This document shows, in pieces, positions 44,362 through 53,920 of a stretch of DNA of 64,000 nucleotides (positions are counted from its first letter, which is position 1; the number at the start of each line of letters is the position of its first letter). Below the pieces are notes generated by a model. It did no database searches. It was not told the origin of the DNA and worked only from the letters and a program-made list of their open reading frames with translations. Made by a program: the position numbers and the translations under genes. Origin of the DNA: Xylanibacter brevis ATCC 19188 (GTDB lineage Bacteria; Bacteroidota; Bacteroidia; Bacteroidales; Bacteroidaceae); contig NZ_JHXM01000017.1 in assembly GCF_000621725.1 (NCBI RefSeq), positions 1 through 64,000 on the forward strand, in the 5' to 3' direction.

Positions 44362-45558
44362 TTACTTTTTAATCTTTACAATACTATTATACAACTTCTG
44401 TGCATTATCTGCCAGCGTACGATAAGTGGCCAGTACAACATTGTCCACATAATTCTCATTAATCACTTTACACTGTTGTTCAACGGTAGCGTTGCCGGCA
44501 TAAGCTTTCAAAGTCTCTGCCATTTCATCCAGCGCAGCATCCAGTTCACCCAGAGCTTCGATGGCATCGTTGCAAGACGCATCAGAATAGTTAACGGCGA
44601 AAGGTGCCTTCATAGCCTTGATCTTTGCCAGGGCATTATCCAGTTTGGAAACAGCTGTATTAGCCTGAGTCTTCAGTGTGGCATTGCCTGCATTCTGACA
44701 GAAGTATATCACAGAATTCTGGTTAGGCGTCACGGCGTTCATGCTACCATAAAGTGCGTTCTTGCATGAGATGATATTGTCGTAAAAGTCTGTAATAGAG
44801 TTATAGGCATAAGGAGACTCGATGTAGGTGGCATCTTGGCCTGTGAAAGGCAGTCCTATTTTCGAGTCGCCCACCTCACCGATAATATCCTGACAACCAG
44901 AGATAATCTCCAGTGTAGCATCGAGAGCAGTGGCCCAATCACCAGTGCCAGGATTCTTAAAGGCACGTCCAAAGTTTTGGAATCCGTCCAGTGCACCTTC
45001 CACATCGCCATCGTCATTAATAGAGTTGTGTGTAGCCACATAGTCGAGTGCTATCTGGTGGCGCTCAGCATTACTTTCTTTCGAGTCCCAAGCAGCCTCG
45101 AGAGTGGCAGTAGCATGATAGAGGTCTTTAGCCACAGCGCAGATATAGTCATATTCAAGGTTAGTGATCTGGTTGATGTCACGTGGTGCCCCCTGTCGGA
45201 AGAGCACATATTCCAATCCGTGATAGCCAAGAATACCTGAGTTAGCCGTCTTGATAAAATTGTCTAAATTACTCATCGCCGTTGCGTCGCGCAGCACATC
45301 AGCCAAGTCGTTGGCTGCTACGGGCCAAGTGTCAGTATGTGGATCGATAGAGTACACATCAGCAGCACCGAAGAGGAAAGCCTCTGTATTTTCCCAATTG
45401 GCGCGTGCCACCTTCCAGTCGTCGCAAGCCTGGTTCAATGCAGCTTGAGTACCATTGACGATTGTCACATCGGCTTCATCGTCGTTTGAGCAAGAGATAA
45501 AGCCCGTAGAAATGACGGCAGTCAAAGCTGCCATTTTCAAAACATTGTTTGTTTTCAT
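44362..45558 (-). CDS. Imelysin-family (M75) lipoprotein
   Basis: The 398-residue protein has a lipobox ending in GFISC (Cys23) with SNDDE after it. The imelysin motif GxHxxE is GYHGLE at residues 111-116, and the FLFGAADVYSIDPHTDTWP segment is typical of the family. The two-fold all-helical structure of imelysins (ICMP, IrpA, EfeO-like) is linked to iron uptake; peptidase activity is doubtful for most. It is the second gene of the porin-imelysin-DHOR-CcsBA operon. Confidence 0.92.
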   Translation of the reverse strand: MKTNNVLKMAALTAVISTGFISCSNDDEADVTIVNGTQAALNQACDDWKVARANWENTEAFLFGAADVYSIDPHTDTWPVAANDLADVLRDATAMSNLDNFIKTANSGILGYHGLEYVLFRQGAPRDINQITNLEYDYICAVAKDLYHATATLEAAWDSKESNAERHQIALDYVATHNSINDDGDVEGALDGFQNFGRAFKNPGTGDWATALDATLEIISGCQDIIGEVGDSKIGLPFTGQDATYIESPYAYNSITDFYDNIISCKNALYGSMNAVTPNQNSVIYFCQNAGNATLKTQANTAVSKLDNALAKIKAMKAPFAVNYSDASCNDAIEALGELDAALDEMAETLKAYAGNATVEQQCKVINENYVDNVVLATYRTLADNAQKLYNSIVKIKK

Positions 45559-45596
45559 TTGTTGTATTAATTATTAAATTTAGAAAGATTGTCCGT

Positions 45597-46916
45597 TTAC
45601 ATAAACCATCCGGTATAAGTCACACCGATACTAACGCTAGGCTCGTTGTTATAGGGCTGTTTATACAGCGGGCTGTCGGCAGCGAGACCACTATTATTGG
45701 GCTTTTCGAAGAAGCGATAGGCATATTCAGCCTTCAGCGTGATCTGCTTCACGGGCGAATAATTCACGCCTACAGCCGCACGATAGCGCTTGGTGTGTTT
45801 ATACATCGAAGCATAGGTGCCAGAGGCCATTGTGTTGTAGTGTTCGAATCGTCCGAAGAGCCACAAAGACTGCCCCGCCCCAGCCTGACGTCTAGTCATC
45901 AACGGCATCACGTTATAGCCAGCCTCCAGTGCATAAGCAAGTGCATGACTACCTATATTTGTGTAGTGATGAGGGTTGCCATCCTGATACTTATGGTGTG
46001 TCCAGTTAGCTTGGTTGTAGGCCGAAATTTCGTCAGCATCGGCAAAGTGAGCATAATCCACATTTCCACGCACAAGCCAGTTCCAGCGGTTCAGCGTAAA
46101 GTCGAGCGCCACGATGCCCAATGCTCCGTGTACATCGTCATATTTAGCACCCGGTGTGCGCAGCGAGTTGCGGAAGGTGTAGCCATAGTAGCCGCTCAAT
46201 CCTAGTCGCAGTCCCTTTACCATATAATTATCTACGCGCGCAGCTACAGCATAGTTGTTAGCCACCTTAAATTCGTAGGGGCTAGTAGCACCATAGTGCA
46301 CAAAATCCTCGGCAGTGAAACTCTCGCTGTTAAGTCCCGACAGCAGTTGTGCCTCATAGCGCCAATCCTTCAGACGTCCCCAGAGCGACAGTCCCACCTG
46401 GTGCCACGTGTTGGGCAGAATGGTGGACTCGCCTTCGGGACGATAGACGCCAAAGAACTGGTTCGGTTCGTGATGCGCATTACTATAGCCCACAGGCACG
46501 ATAATCTCGCCCATCTTCACGTTGAACTTACCACCGGCAAAAGCTTTGTTGATCCAGAACTGCTCGATGTTCACCTCGCCGCCCTTCTCAACCTCAGCCT
46601 CATACTCGCCAGCCTCTTCAGCCTCGATCTCTACAGCCGTGCCATTGCCTCCATGTTCAAATTCGATCTCCGATCCCATGGTCCAACCATGCCCGAAGTC
46701 ATAGCCCAGGTTCAGCACCACATGAGGTAAGTCGAAACGCCCGTGACTATCGTCATTAGCATAGTTTTCTGGTTTCTTATAACGGTTAAAGCTCTGGCTA
46801 TAGAAATTACGAGTCATCACAGCCTCGCCATAGCCGCCAATAGTTAATTTTTTCTCTTGTGCTGCAGCGCTTACACACGACAGCGCCAGCACAGATGTCA
46901 TCAATAATGTTTTCAT
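45597..46916 (-). CDS. Outer-membrane porin-like beta-barrel
   Basis: The 439-residue protein has a signal peptide (cleaved near SAAAQ), then KLTIGGYGEAVMTRNFY and alternating amphipathic strands to a C-terminal aromatic-rich end (GVTYTGWFM), as in Bacteroidota porins of the phosphate-selective/OprP-like type. A Glu-rich insertion (EIEAEEAGEYEAEVEKGGE, about 97-115) would sit in an extracellular loop or the pore and could bind cations such as ferric ions. It leads the imelysin operon and has a clear promoter. Confidence 0.85.
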   Translation of the reverse strand: MKTLLMTSVLALSCVSAAAQEKKLTIGGYGEAVMTRNFYSQSFNRYKKPENYANDDSHGRFDLPHVVLNLGYDFGHGWTMGSEIEFEHGGNGTAVEIEAEEAGEYEAEVEKGGEVNIEQFWINKAFAGGKFNVKMGEIIVPVGYSNAHHEPNQFFGVYRPEGESTILPNTWHQVGLSLWGRLKDWRYEAQLLSGLNSESFTAEDFVHYGATSPYEFKVANNYAVAARVDNYMVKGLRLGLSGYYGYTFRNSLRTPGAKYDDVHGALGIVALDFTLNRWNWLVRGNVDYAHFADADEISAYNQANWTHHKYQDGNPHHYTNIGSHALAYALEAGYNVMPLMTRRQAGAGQSLWLFGRFEHYNTMASGTYASMYKHTKRYRAAVGVNYSPVKQITLKAEYAYRFFEKPNNSGLAADSPLYKQPYNNEPSVSIGVTYTGWFM

Positions 46917-46945
46917 GCTTCCTTTATACGTGTCAATTTCGGCTG

Positions 46946-46976
46946 CAAAGGTAAGCTGAATTAAGATTTGTTACAA
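46946..46976 (-). promoter_or_regulatory. Promoter of the imelysin operon
   Basis: On the minus strand TTG (46976-46974) and TACCTTTG (46953-46946) are 20 bases apart. The bases 46977-47161 upstream hold no gene I can support. Confidence 0.6.
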
Positions 46977-47161
46977 TACCTAAAAAACGTGATATTTTTC
47001 TCGACGTCTTACGTCTGCTAACAAAAAAAATGGATTATTTGCTAGTAATACATATAATATGGTGTAATACCAGTTTGGGAAGTTGAAGATCATTGTCAAT
47101 CCAGGACCTTCCTGCACATCAAATCAGTCACTACAATGGTGTAAAAGCGTAGCTAAAGCGA

Positions 47162-47313
47162 CCTAAAAGTTGCACTTTCACAGTTCACGACTTAAGTCGA
47201 AAGCTCTTACGACTTAAGTCGGTAAGTCTGTTGACTTAAGTCGTAAGGTCTTTCGACTTAAGTCAACAACCGCCAAAGCAGCACTATTCAGTCAGCAAAG
47301 TGCCACTTTTAGG
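47162..47313. repeat. 152-bp element: terminal inverted repeats around four 22-bp-spaced palindromes
   Basis: The ends, CCTAAAAGTTGCACTTT (47162-47178) and AAAGTGCCACTTTTAGG (47297-47313), are inverted copies matching at 16 of 17 bases. Inside are four identical palindromes GACTTAAGTC at 47189, 47211, 47233 and 47255, exactly 22 bases apart, with 12-base linkers of differing sequence. The element contains no ORF and lies between the divergent-side end of the porin operon control region and the Amt terminator. It resembles a MITE-like or regulatory repeat rather than a known family. Confidence 0.85.
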
Positions 47314-47367
47314 ATGGAAAAACAAAAGAATAGAGATACAAATCCATAAAGTTGAAAAATCAACAAA

Positions 47368-47397
47368 AAAAGAATCCCCTCTCCACGCGGAGAGAGG
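47368..47397 (-). terminator. Intrinsic terminator of amt
   Basis: On the minus strand CCTCTCTCC-gcgt-GGAGAGGGG is followed by ATTCTTTTTTT. Confidence 0.7.
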
Positions 47398-47429
47398 ACC
47401 GATGGTGAAGCCATGTTTCTGAGGGGAGG

Positions 47430-48815
47430 TTACTTCATCTTTTCCCTAATATGCTCCTCGTACTCAGCCAGTTCGCGCTCACCAATGTGGGCAAGACCGT
47501 AGTGCTCGTCATGCTGAGAGAAGTCGAGGCCCACCTTCTCGCTGTAGGCAGAGACACGCATGGGAATCATAAGGTCTATCAGACGATAGCCGAGCCAACT
47601 CATAGCGAAGGTGTAGGCAAAGACAATGACAATGGCCAGCAGATGATAGAGGAAGACTACAAAGCCCTCCCACGTGCCGGCGATAAGGCCCTCCTGAATG
47701 AAGATGCCTGTGAGCACGGTGCCGAAGATACCACCTGTTCCGTGGGTGGGAAATACATCGAGGGCATCATCGATGCTGGTGTGCGAACGCCAATAAACGG
47801 CGATGTTACAGATCATCGTGATGACAAAGGCGATAAAGATGCTCTGACCCACGGTGACATAACCGGCTGAGGGGGTGATGGCTACCAAGCCCACGACGCA
47901 ACCTACAGCGGCACCCATAGCCGAGGGCTTGCGACCACGCAGACAGTCGAAGAAGATCCAGGTCATCATAGCCGTTGCAGAGGCGGTGTTGGTGTTGAGG
48001 AAGGCCTTGATAGCCACACCATCGGCATGGAGCGACGAACCGGCATTGAAGCCAAACCATCCGAGCCACAGCATGGCGGCACCCAGCAGCACGAAGGGTA
48101 TGTTGGCGGGTTCACTCTTGCGCGTCTCAGCCTTACGGCGTCCAAGATAGATGGCACCTGCCAGCGCTGCCACGCCCGAAGAAGCGTGCACCACGATACC
48201 ACCGGCAAAGTCAATGACGCCCCACTTCATGAAAAGGCCTTCGGGATGCCACGTCATGTGAGCCAGCGGACAGTAGATGACAAAGAAAAAGAACATCATA
48301 AAGAACATATAGGCCGAGAAGCGCACGCGCTCGGCAAACGAGCCGGTGATCAGCGAAGGGGTGATGATGGCAAATTTCATCTGAAACAGGGCAAAGAGTG
48401 CTAGAGGAATGGTAGCGCCACCCAACACATAGCCCGTGGGAGTGGTATACACATCGGCACCAACGTGTTGGAACATGAAGAAGGTCAGAGGATTGCCTAT
48501 CACACCACCTATGTCGTCGCCAAAGCAGAGCGAGAAACCTACTACGACCCATAGCACGGAGATAAGGCCCATGGCGATAAATGACTGCAGCATGGTGGAG
48601 ATGACATTCTTAGCACCTACCATACCACCATAGAAAAAGGAGAGACCTGGGGTCATCATCAGTACAAAGATGGTGGCCGTAATCAGCCAGGCTACATCCG
48701 CTGCAGAGATAACCGACCAGTCACACTCAAAAGTGTGTTCACCAACAAACAATCCTGCAAAGGCAATCAGCGTCATAGCTGACATCAGAATAATCCAGCG
48801 TTTTTTAATTTTCAT
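47430..48815 (-). CDS. amt: Ammonium transporter Amt
   Basis: The 461-residue protein has an N-terminal extra helix and the 11 membrane segments of Amt/MEP/Rh channels. Hallmarks include the DVAWLITATIFVLMMTPGLSFFYGGMV beginning, DFAGGIVVHASSGVAALAGA with the first pore His, and FPTHGTGGIFGTVLTGIF with the second. It carries ammonium into the cytoplasm. No glnK/P-II gene is adjacent, which is often its partner in Bacteroidota. Confidence 0.96.
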   Translation of the reverse strand: MKIKKRWIILMSAMTLIAFAGLFVGEHTFECDWSVISAADVAWLITATIFVLMMTPGLSFFYGGMVGAKNVISTMLQSFIAMGLISVLWVVVGFSLCFGDDIGGVIGNPLTFFMFQHVGADVYTTPTGYVLGGATIPLALFALFQMKFAIITPSLITGSFAERVRFSAYMFFMMFFFFVIYCPLAHMTWHPEGLFMKWGVIDFAGGIVVHASSGVAALAGAIYLGRRKAETRKSEPANIPFVLLGAAMLWLGWFGFNAGSSLHADGVAIKAFLNTNTASATAMMTWIFFDCLRGRKPSAMGAAVGCVVGLVAITPSAGYVTVGQSIFIAFVITMICNIAVYWRSHTSIDDALDVFPTHGTGGIFGTVLTGIFIQEGLIAGTWEGFVVFLYHLLAIVIVFAYTFAMSWLGYRLIDLMIPMRVSAYSEKVGLDFSQHDEHYGLAHIGERELAEYEEHIREKMK

Positions 48816-48852
48816 TGTTCTTATTATTTTTACAATTCCTTCATTTGGATTG

Positions 48853-48860
48853 CAAAATTA
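48853..48860 (-). promoter_or_regulatory. amt promoter (-7 box)
   Basis: TAATTTTG on the minus strand, about 38 bases before the Amt start. No good -33 element was seen. Confidence 0.45.
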
Positions 48861-48975
48861 TGGCAAAACGACAGATTAACGTCCCTGCAGACGGCTTTTT
48901 TCAGCTACAAAATGACGATTATTTACACTTTGATATAAAACGCACAAGAATACTAACAAATTGAAAGCGACAGCT

Positions 48976-49350
48976 CCCAAATCCCCTCCCTTCCGCTCGA
49001 GCTCTGCTCGCTTGCTACCGAAGGGACGCAAGAAGGGGAGTTAGTGACCCCACCCCCAACCCCTCCCCTACATGGGAGGGGAGTGACTACGGAGTCCTTG
49101 GTTTTCAACCGCATAGTACGAAAGATTCTTTTGGGGTATGTTCTATAAATTGCATATAGCATCCGCTGAACTCCCCTCCCCTACATGGGAGGGGAGGAAA
49201 ACAACACAAGACCCCTCCCCGACCCTCCCAAGGGGAGGGAGGAAAACTACACAACACAACATCCCCTTGACAACAATCCAAACCCCACCCCATCCCTTCC
49301 GAGGGAGGGGATCAGAAATAAGAAAGTCTCCCCCTTGGGGAGATTTAGAG
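48976..49350. repeat. G+C-rich palindromic repeat cluster (copy 2)
   Basis: It holds the same CCCTCCCC...GGGGAGGG palindromes as 335-540. Bases 49045-49083 match 453-491 with one mismatch, and a third core copy lies at about 49173-49196, continuing into a shared AAAACAACACAA tract and a CCCTCCCCGACCCTCCC block. The intervening 49085-49165 is not repetitive and not coding. Frames that cross the cluster are Pro-rich and rejected as genes. Confidence 0.8.
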
Positions 49351-49380
49351 GGGGTTGGTTTGCGCTACAGGTGCACCACT

Positions 49381-49408
49381 TCTCACTTCTCACCTCTCAC
49401 TTCTCACT
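49381..49408 (+). repeat. Heptamer tandem repeat (4 copies)
   Basis: TCTCACY repeats four times without interruption (TCTCACT, TCTCACC, TCTCACT, TCTCACT) next to the palindromic cluster. Confidence 0.8.
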
Positions 49409-49410
49409 TT

Positions 49411-49445
49411 AAACAATAAACAGCGCACCTGTTCAGGGTGCGCTG
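49411..49445 (-). terminator. Intrinsic terminator of trpS
   Basis: CAGCGCACC (49421-49429) pairs exactly with GGTGCGCTG (49437-49445). On the minus strand the stem is followed by TTTATTGTTT. Confidence 0.75.
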
Positions 49446-49470
49446 CTTGTTGTTTAGGAGGGGGTCTGTT

Positions 49471-50526
<1,056 letters not shown>

Positions 50527-50563
50527 TTAAGTTTTGCATTTTCTCTTTCTTTACAATAGCTAA

Positions 50564-51373
50564 CTATTCAAACTCCAACTGATCCACGCGCTTCTGCATC
50601 TTGCGGTAGGCCTCCTGCAGGTCACCTTGCGTGATGTCGATACTGCGCTCCACGGGGCGCCCCACATCGTTCAGACGATGTGAGAAGAGCCACTCGTAGG
50701 TTTTCTGCGAATAGAAGTAACGCGACAGGGCGCCATGCGATGCACCACGAATCCAGTCGTAGCGCAGGCGCTGCGTCAGACGATTGCGCTTTAGCCCGTC
50801 AACAACCTTCTGCGACTCGCGTACAGACACAGCGCGGTCACCTGTGCCGTGGATAATCCACAGAGGCACCTCGCCCAGCTTTGTCTGGTCCTTCAGCGAG
50901 CAACCACCACAGAGGGCCATGCCAGCCGCAATCTTATCGGGATAGGTGCCCACAAAGTCCATGGTGCCGTAGCCTCCAAGGCTCATGCCTATCACATAGA
51001 CCCGCTGGTGGTCGTAGGTGTAGTCGTTTGCATCGAGCCACTCTAGGATGTCGTTCAGCTTGCGAGGGCTCCACGCACCACCCGGATTCTGGGGTGCCAC
51101 CACAAGAGCGGGCACGTCGAGTCCGCGCTTGATAGCATCGATGGTGCCATAGCGCAGCACGCGATCCATATTGCGCCCACAAAGGCTGGCACCATGAAGG
51201 AAGACAAGGAGCGGTGTGGATTCCTGAGAGTAGTAGTAGTCCTCAGGGGTGTACAACCAGAAGTTATAACCACCTGGAATCACGTTCTTCTTGGCCGATA
51301 CCAGGTCGTACTGCGCATAGTTACACAGCACACTCAGTGCCAACAGGCATACTAACACACATCGCTTCATCAT
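50564..51373 (-). CDS. Secreted alpha/beta hydrolase (esterase/peptidase-like)
   Basis: The 269-residue protein has a signal peptide (cleaved near CNYAQ) and a compact hydrolase domain: FLHGASLCGRN as the oxyanion region, the nucleophile Ser131 in VIGMSLGGYG, a candidate Asp in IIHGTGDRAVSV and His in RGASHGAL. The family includes feruloyl-type esterases and PlaC-like hydrolases of Bacteroidota. The C-terminal 30 residues form a charged helix (LQEAYRKMQKRVDQLEFE). It starts 4 bases after the PQQ-protein stop. Confidence 0.85.
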   Translation of the reverse strand: MMKRCVLVCLLALSVLCNYAQYDLVSAKKNVIPGGYNFWLYTPEDYYYSQESTPLLVFLHGASLCGRNMDRVLRYGTIDAIKRGLDVPALVVAPQNPGGAWSPRKLNDILEWLDANDYTYDHQRVYVIGMSLGGYGTMDFVGTYPDKIAAGMALCGGCSLKDQTKLGEVPLWIIHGTGDRAVSVRESQKVVDGLKRNRLTQRLRYDWIRGASHGALSRYFYSQKTYEWLFSHRLNDVGRPVERSIDITQGDLQEAYRKMQKRVDQLEFE

Positions 51374-51377
51374 AGGC

Positions 51378-52970
51378 TTATTCTCCTTTCTGTTTGATAA
51401 TAAACTTATTAATCATGGTGCCCCTACAGCCCACCACCACCGCATTGCCCACCACGATGGGCGACGACTCGAAATTGGCACCTATCAACTTCTTGGCAAT
51501 CACACGACCGCTCTTTCCCTCGATGAGATAGGCATAGCCACTGGCATCGCCCGTGAAGATAAACATGCGGTCTTGCTCATTGAGCAGCTTCACTGGCGAC
51601 GACCAACAGAAGTTGCCGTAGGGCACGGTGTATTTTAGGCTGCCATCACGCGTAGAAAGTGCCATCAGTTCGCCACGACTGGCCGAGGCACCGTTGCGAC
51701 AGATGTTGGCAAAGATCATATCCTGGCAGTCGCCCGATCCCAACAGTGGCGTTGAATACACACCACCATCAAGCGTCTTTCCAGGCAGATTTACACGCTG
51801 ACAGGCTATCTGCTTTTCCCACACAAGCTGACCTGTGAGCGCCTGCAGTTTGACGAAATGACAGATGCCCTGGTCACCCTGCTTGTCCACCTCGCACGCG
51901 GTATATATATAAGGTGAGCCATTCTCCTCGCGACAAACGATGGTGCCATCGCTGTCATCGTGGTTATCATAGCGCCACACGGGCTTCATAGTGTTCAGGT
52001 TCACACAGACAACGTTGCCTTGATTATCACTGAAAAAGCCATAGTTGCGATACACGCAGAGGCTTGACTCAATGCCTGGGGCCTTACCATTCACTCGATA
52101 GCGCAATGTCTGGAGGCGGCGCAAGTGACCACCGGCTGTTCGCTCGAACTTATACAGCGATCCATTCTCGCCAGGCCAGAAGAGATACCCGCCTGCCACC
52201 ACGGGCGACGAGTCGAAAGCCTGCCAGCCACGCCATGCACGTGGGTCGTTGAAAAAGAACGTGCGTTCGTGCTTCAGCAAGTCGAAAGCCTGACATCCCA
52301 AGGGAGCTCCAATGCTGACGCCCTGACCTGAATAGAGGTTCATCAGCTCTGGGTCGAGCGACATGGTGCCTTTCACCACATTATGCAGGTCGAGCGGCTG
52401 GCGCGAGGGTTTTCCAGATTGGAAATTAAGGAAGAAAGCCTTGCCACAAAGCGAGCCCACCATCACCTCTTCGGCACCAAAATCGGCAGTGAGTGCTTCA
52501 GAATGCGCTCGAAACTGCTTCATCTCCGCCTCTGTCCAGCGGGCATAGAGAGGCTGGCCGGTCCAACCAGTGCCCCCACCCCATGTACCAAATTTGGTAG
52601 AGTCGTTGCGATAAGGTGTGTTGTAGGTCCATGCTATCTCTATCGTATCTGGATTGCCCTTCACAGTGCCGCCGAAGTCGGCGTCGCGACGGAGGTTCTT
52701 GCGGAAAGTCATCACCCTGTCAGAGCGATCATAGCGATCATCATAATCTGCAAGGAAGTGAGTCAACGAGTCATCTGTCTCCACTTGAAATTCGAGCACA
52801 GCAGCCGATGCAAACATAGTGTCTGGCAGAGTCAGCTCCTCAAGTGTGGGAACATGTGCCACCGAATCACTATCCGAAGCGCCAACGCCTAATACGGCTG
52901 GCACACCTTTACCTGTGCAAGCTGCGGTCAGTAAAAGAAGCAGGAACAAGGCCTGCGACATATATTTCAT
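51378..52970 (-). CDS. PQQ-like beta-propeller lipoprotein
   Basis: The 530-residue protein has a lipobox LTAAC and a beta-propeller of PQQ-like blades, visible as repeats such as VAGGYLFWPGENGSLYKFER, YGFFSDNQGNVVCVNL and FTGDASGYAYLIEGKSGRVI. It has no catalytic motif that I can point to. Such propellers are usually scaffolds for envelope assembly (as in BamB) or bind ligands. It is the middle gene between the patatin and the esterase. Confidence 0.85.
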   Translation of the reverse strand: MKYMSQALFLLLLLTAACTGKGVPAVLGVGASDSDSVAHVPTLEELTLPDTMFASAAVLEFQVETDDSLTHFLADYDDRYDRSDRVMTFRKNLRRDADFGGTVKGNPDTIEIAWTYNTPYRNDSTKFGTWGGGTGWTGQPLYARWTEAEMKQFRAHSEALTADFGAEEVMVGSLCGKAFFLNFQSGKPSRQPLDLHNVVKGTMSLDPELMNLYSGQGVSIGAPLGCQAFDLLKHERTFFFNDPRAWRGWQAFDSSPVVAGGYLFWPGENGSLYKFERTAGGHLRRLQTLRYRVNGKAPGIESSLCVYRNYGFFSDNQGNVVCVNLNTMKPVWRYDNHDDSDGTIVCREENGSPYIYTACEVDKQGDQGICHFVKLQALTGQLVWEKQIACQRVNLPGKTLDGGVYSTPLLGSGDCQDMIFANICRNGASASRGELMALSTRDGSLKYTVPYGNFCWSSPVKLLNEQDRMFIFTGDASGYAYLIEGKSGRVIAKKLIGANFESSPIVVGNAVVVGCRGTMINKFIIKQKGE

Positions 52971-52972
52971 TT

Positions 52973-53821
52973 CTACAACCGATAGTTTCTTACAAATTTC
53001 TCACCTTCAGCGAAGCCTTCCTCGTAGAGGCGCTCCAACTTATCTACATCCTGACACATACGTCCAACATCCATAGGGCGCTGCGGACGGATGACTACTA
53101 TTTCACCCCAGTCTTCCATGCGTTCCACCATGTCGAGCTGCTCGTTGTATACACGCACACGATGGCTTAGTGCCACACGCAGGCGTGGATAGTCGCGATA
53201 GATCATCTTGGGGATGTCCATATCGCGCTCTGTAGAACGATAGCCGCGATTGCGGGTCATCACCACCACATTGAACGGATGTCCCTGTTCCACTGCTCGA
53301 AGCACAGGAATTGAGTCGACAATGCCACCATCAAGCATTGGAATGCCATCCACCATCGTAATTTGCGCAACAAAGGGCAACGAACTGCTGGCTTTAACAA
53401 TTGCCGTCAGACGAGTGGCATCATATGGTTCACTCAAATATTCGGCACGCCCCGTCAAACAATTGGTGGTCACCGCCTCAAAGATAGCTGGATTACAACG
53501 GTAGGCCTCATAGTCGAAAGGCAGTATCTCGTTGGGAAAACGCTGATAAAGCACGTCGGGGTCAAAAATGCTGCCATCAACGATAAGAGACTTCAGAGAA
53601 ATGTAGTCATACTTCTTGAGCATGTCTATGTTCGAATAGCGTGCACGACGAGGCTGATTGCTCATATAGCTGAGCCCGTTGCAAGCACCAGCCGAGACGG
53701 CCACCACATAGGGAAAATGGTAGTCGTGCTTCATCAGCGCATCAAGCACACCACTGGTGAAGACGCCACGCATTCCGCCGCCTTCAAGCACCAATCCCGT
53801 GTCTTTACCTAAACATTCCAT
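52973..53821 (-). CDS. Patatin-like phospholipase
   Basis: The 282-residue protein has the patatin layout: the glycine-rich LEGGGMRGVFTSG oxyanion loop (about 12-24), the nucleophile Ser43 in VAVSAGACNG, and the catalytic Asp164 in LDGGIVDS. The usual GxSxG reads AVSAG, with Ala at the first Gly. It is expected to hydrolyse acyl esters of membrane lipids. The start at 53821 is set by the -7 box at 53834-53841; a longer frame starts upstream of it. It leads the operon with the propeller and esterase genes, with a 2-base gap. Confidence 0.9.
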   Translation of the reverse strand: MECLGKDTGLVLEGGGMRGVFTSGVLDALMKHDYHFPYVVAVSAGACNGLSYMSNQPRRARYSNIDMLKKYDYISLKSLIVDGSIFDPDVLYQRFPNEILPFDYEAYRCNPAIFEAVTTNCLTGRAEYLSEPYDATRLTAIVKASSSLPFVAQITMVDGIPMLDGGIVDSIPVLRAVEQGHPFNVVVMTRNRGYRSTERDMDIPKMIYRDYPRLRVALSHRVRVYNEQLDMVERMEDWGEIVVIRPQRPMDVGRMCQDVDKLERLYEEGFAEGEKFVRNYRL

Positions 53822-53833
53822 GCGTTTTCGATG

Positions 53834-53841
53834 CAAAGGTA
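53834..53841 (-). promoter_or_regulatory. Patatin operon promoter (-7 box)
   Basis: TACCTTTG on the minus strand; the mRNA would have a leader of only about 6-8 bases. Confidence 0.6.
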
Positions 53842-53894
53842 CACATTTTTTCGTTTTTTCACATTGATTTCTCCACAAATTAATAAATAATGAG

Positions 53895-53902
53895 TAACTT
53901 TG
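53895..53902 (+). promoter_or_regulatory. pepP promoter (-7 box)
   Basis: TAACTTTG, 18 bases before the ATG at 53921; it overlaps a spurious TTG start at 53900. Confidence 0.6.
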
Positions 53903-53920
53903 CAGGAAATTTCCACTAAT

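Noticed and set aside
46980..47093. 37-codon hydrophobic minus-strand frame upstream of the porin promoter
   Set aside because: No promoter, and its end lies just upstream of the operon promoter; composition follows A/T richness.
47162..47313. CRISPR array or tandem repeat interpretation of the 22-bp-spaced palindromes
   Set aside because: Repeats of 10 bases with 12-base linkers are too short, no cas genes are nearby, and the inverted-repeat ends do not fit a CRISPR.
49138..49419. 93-codon + strand frame across the second repeat cluster
   Set aside because: It is a translation of the palindromic cluster and the TCTCACY heptamers; there is no family resemblance.
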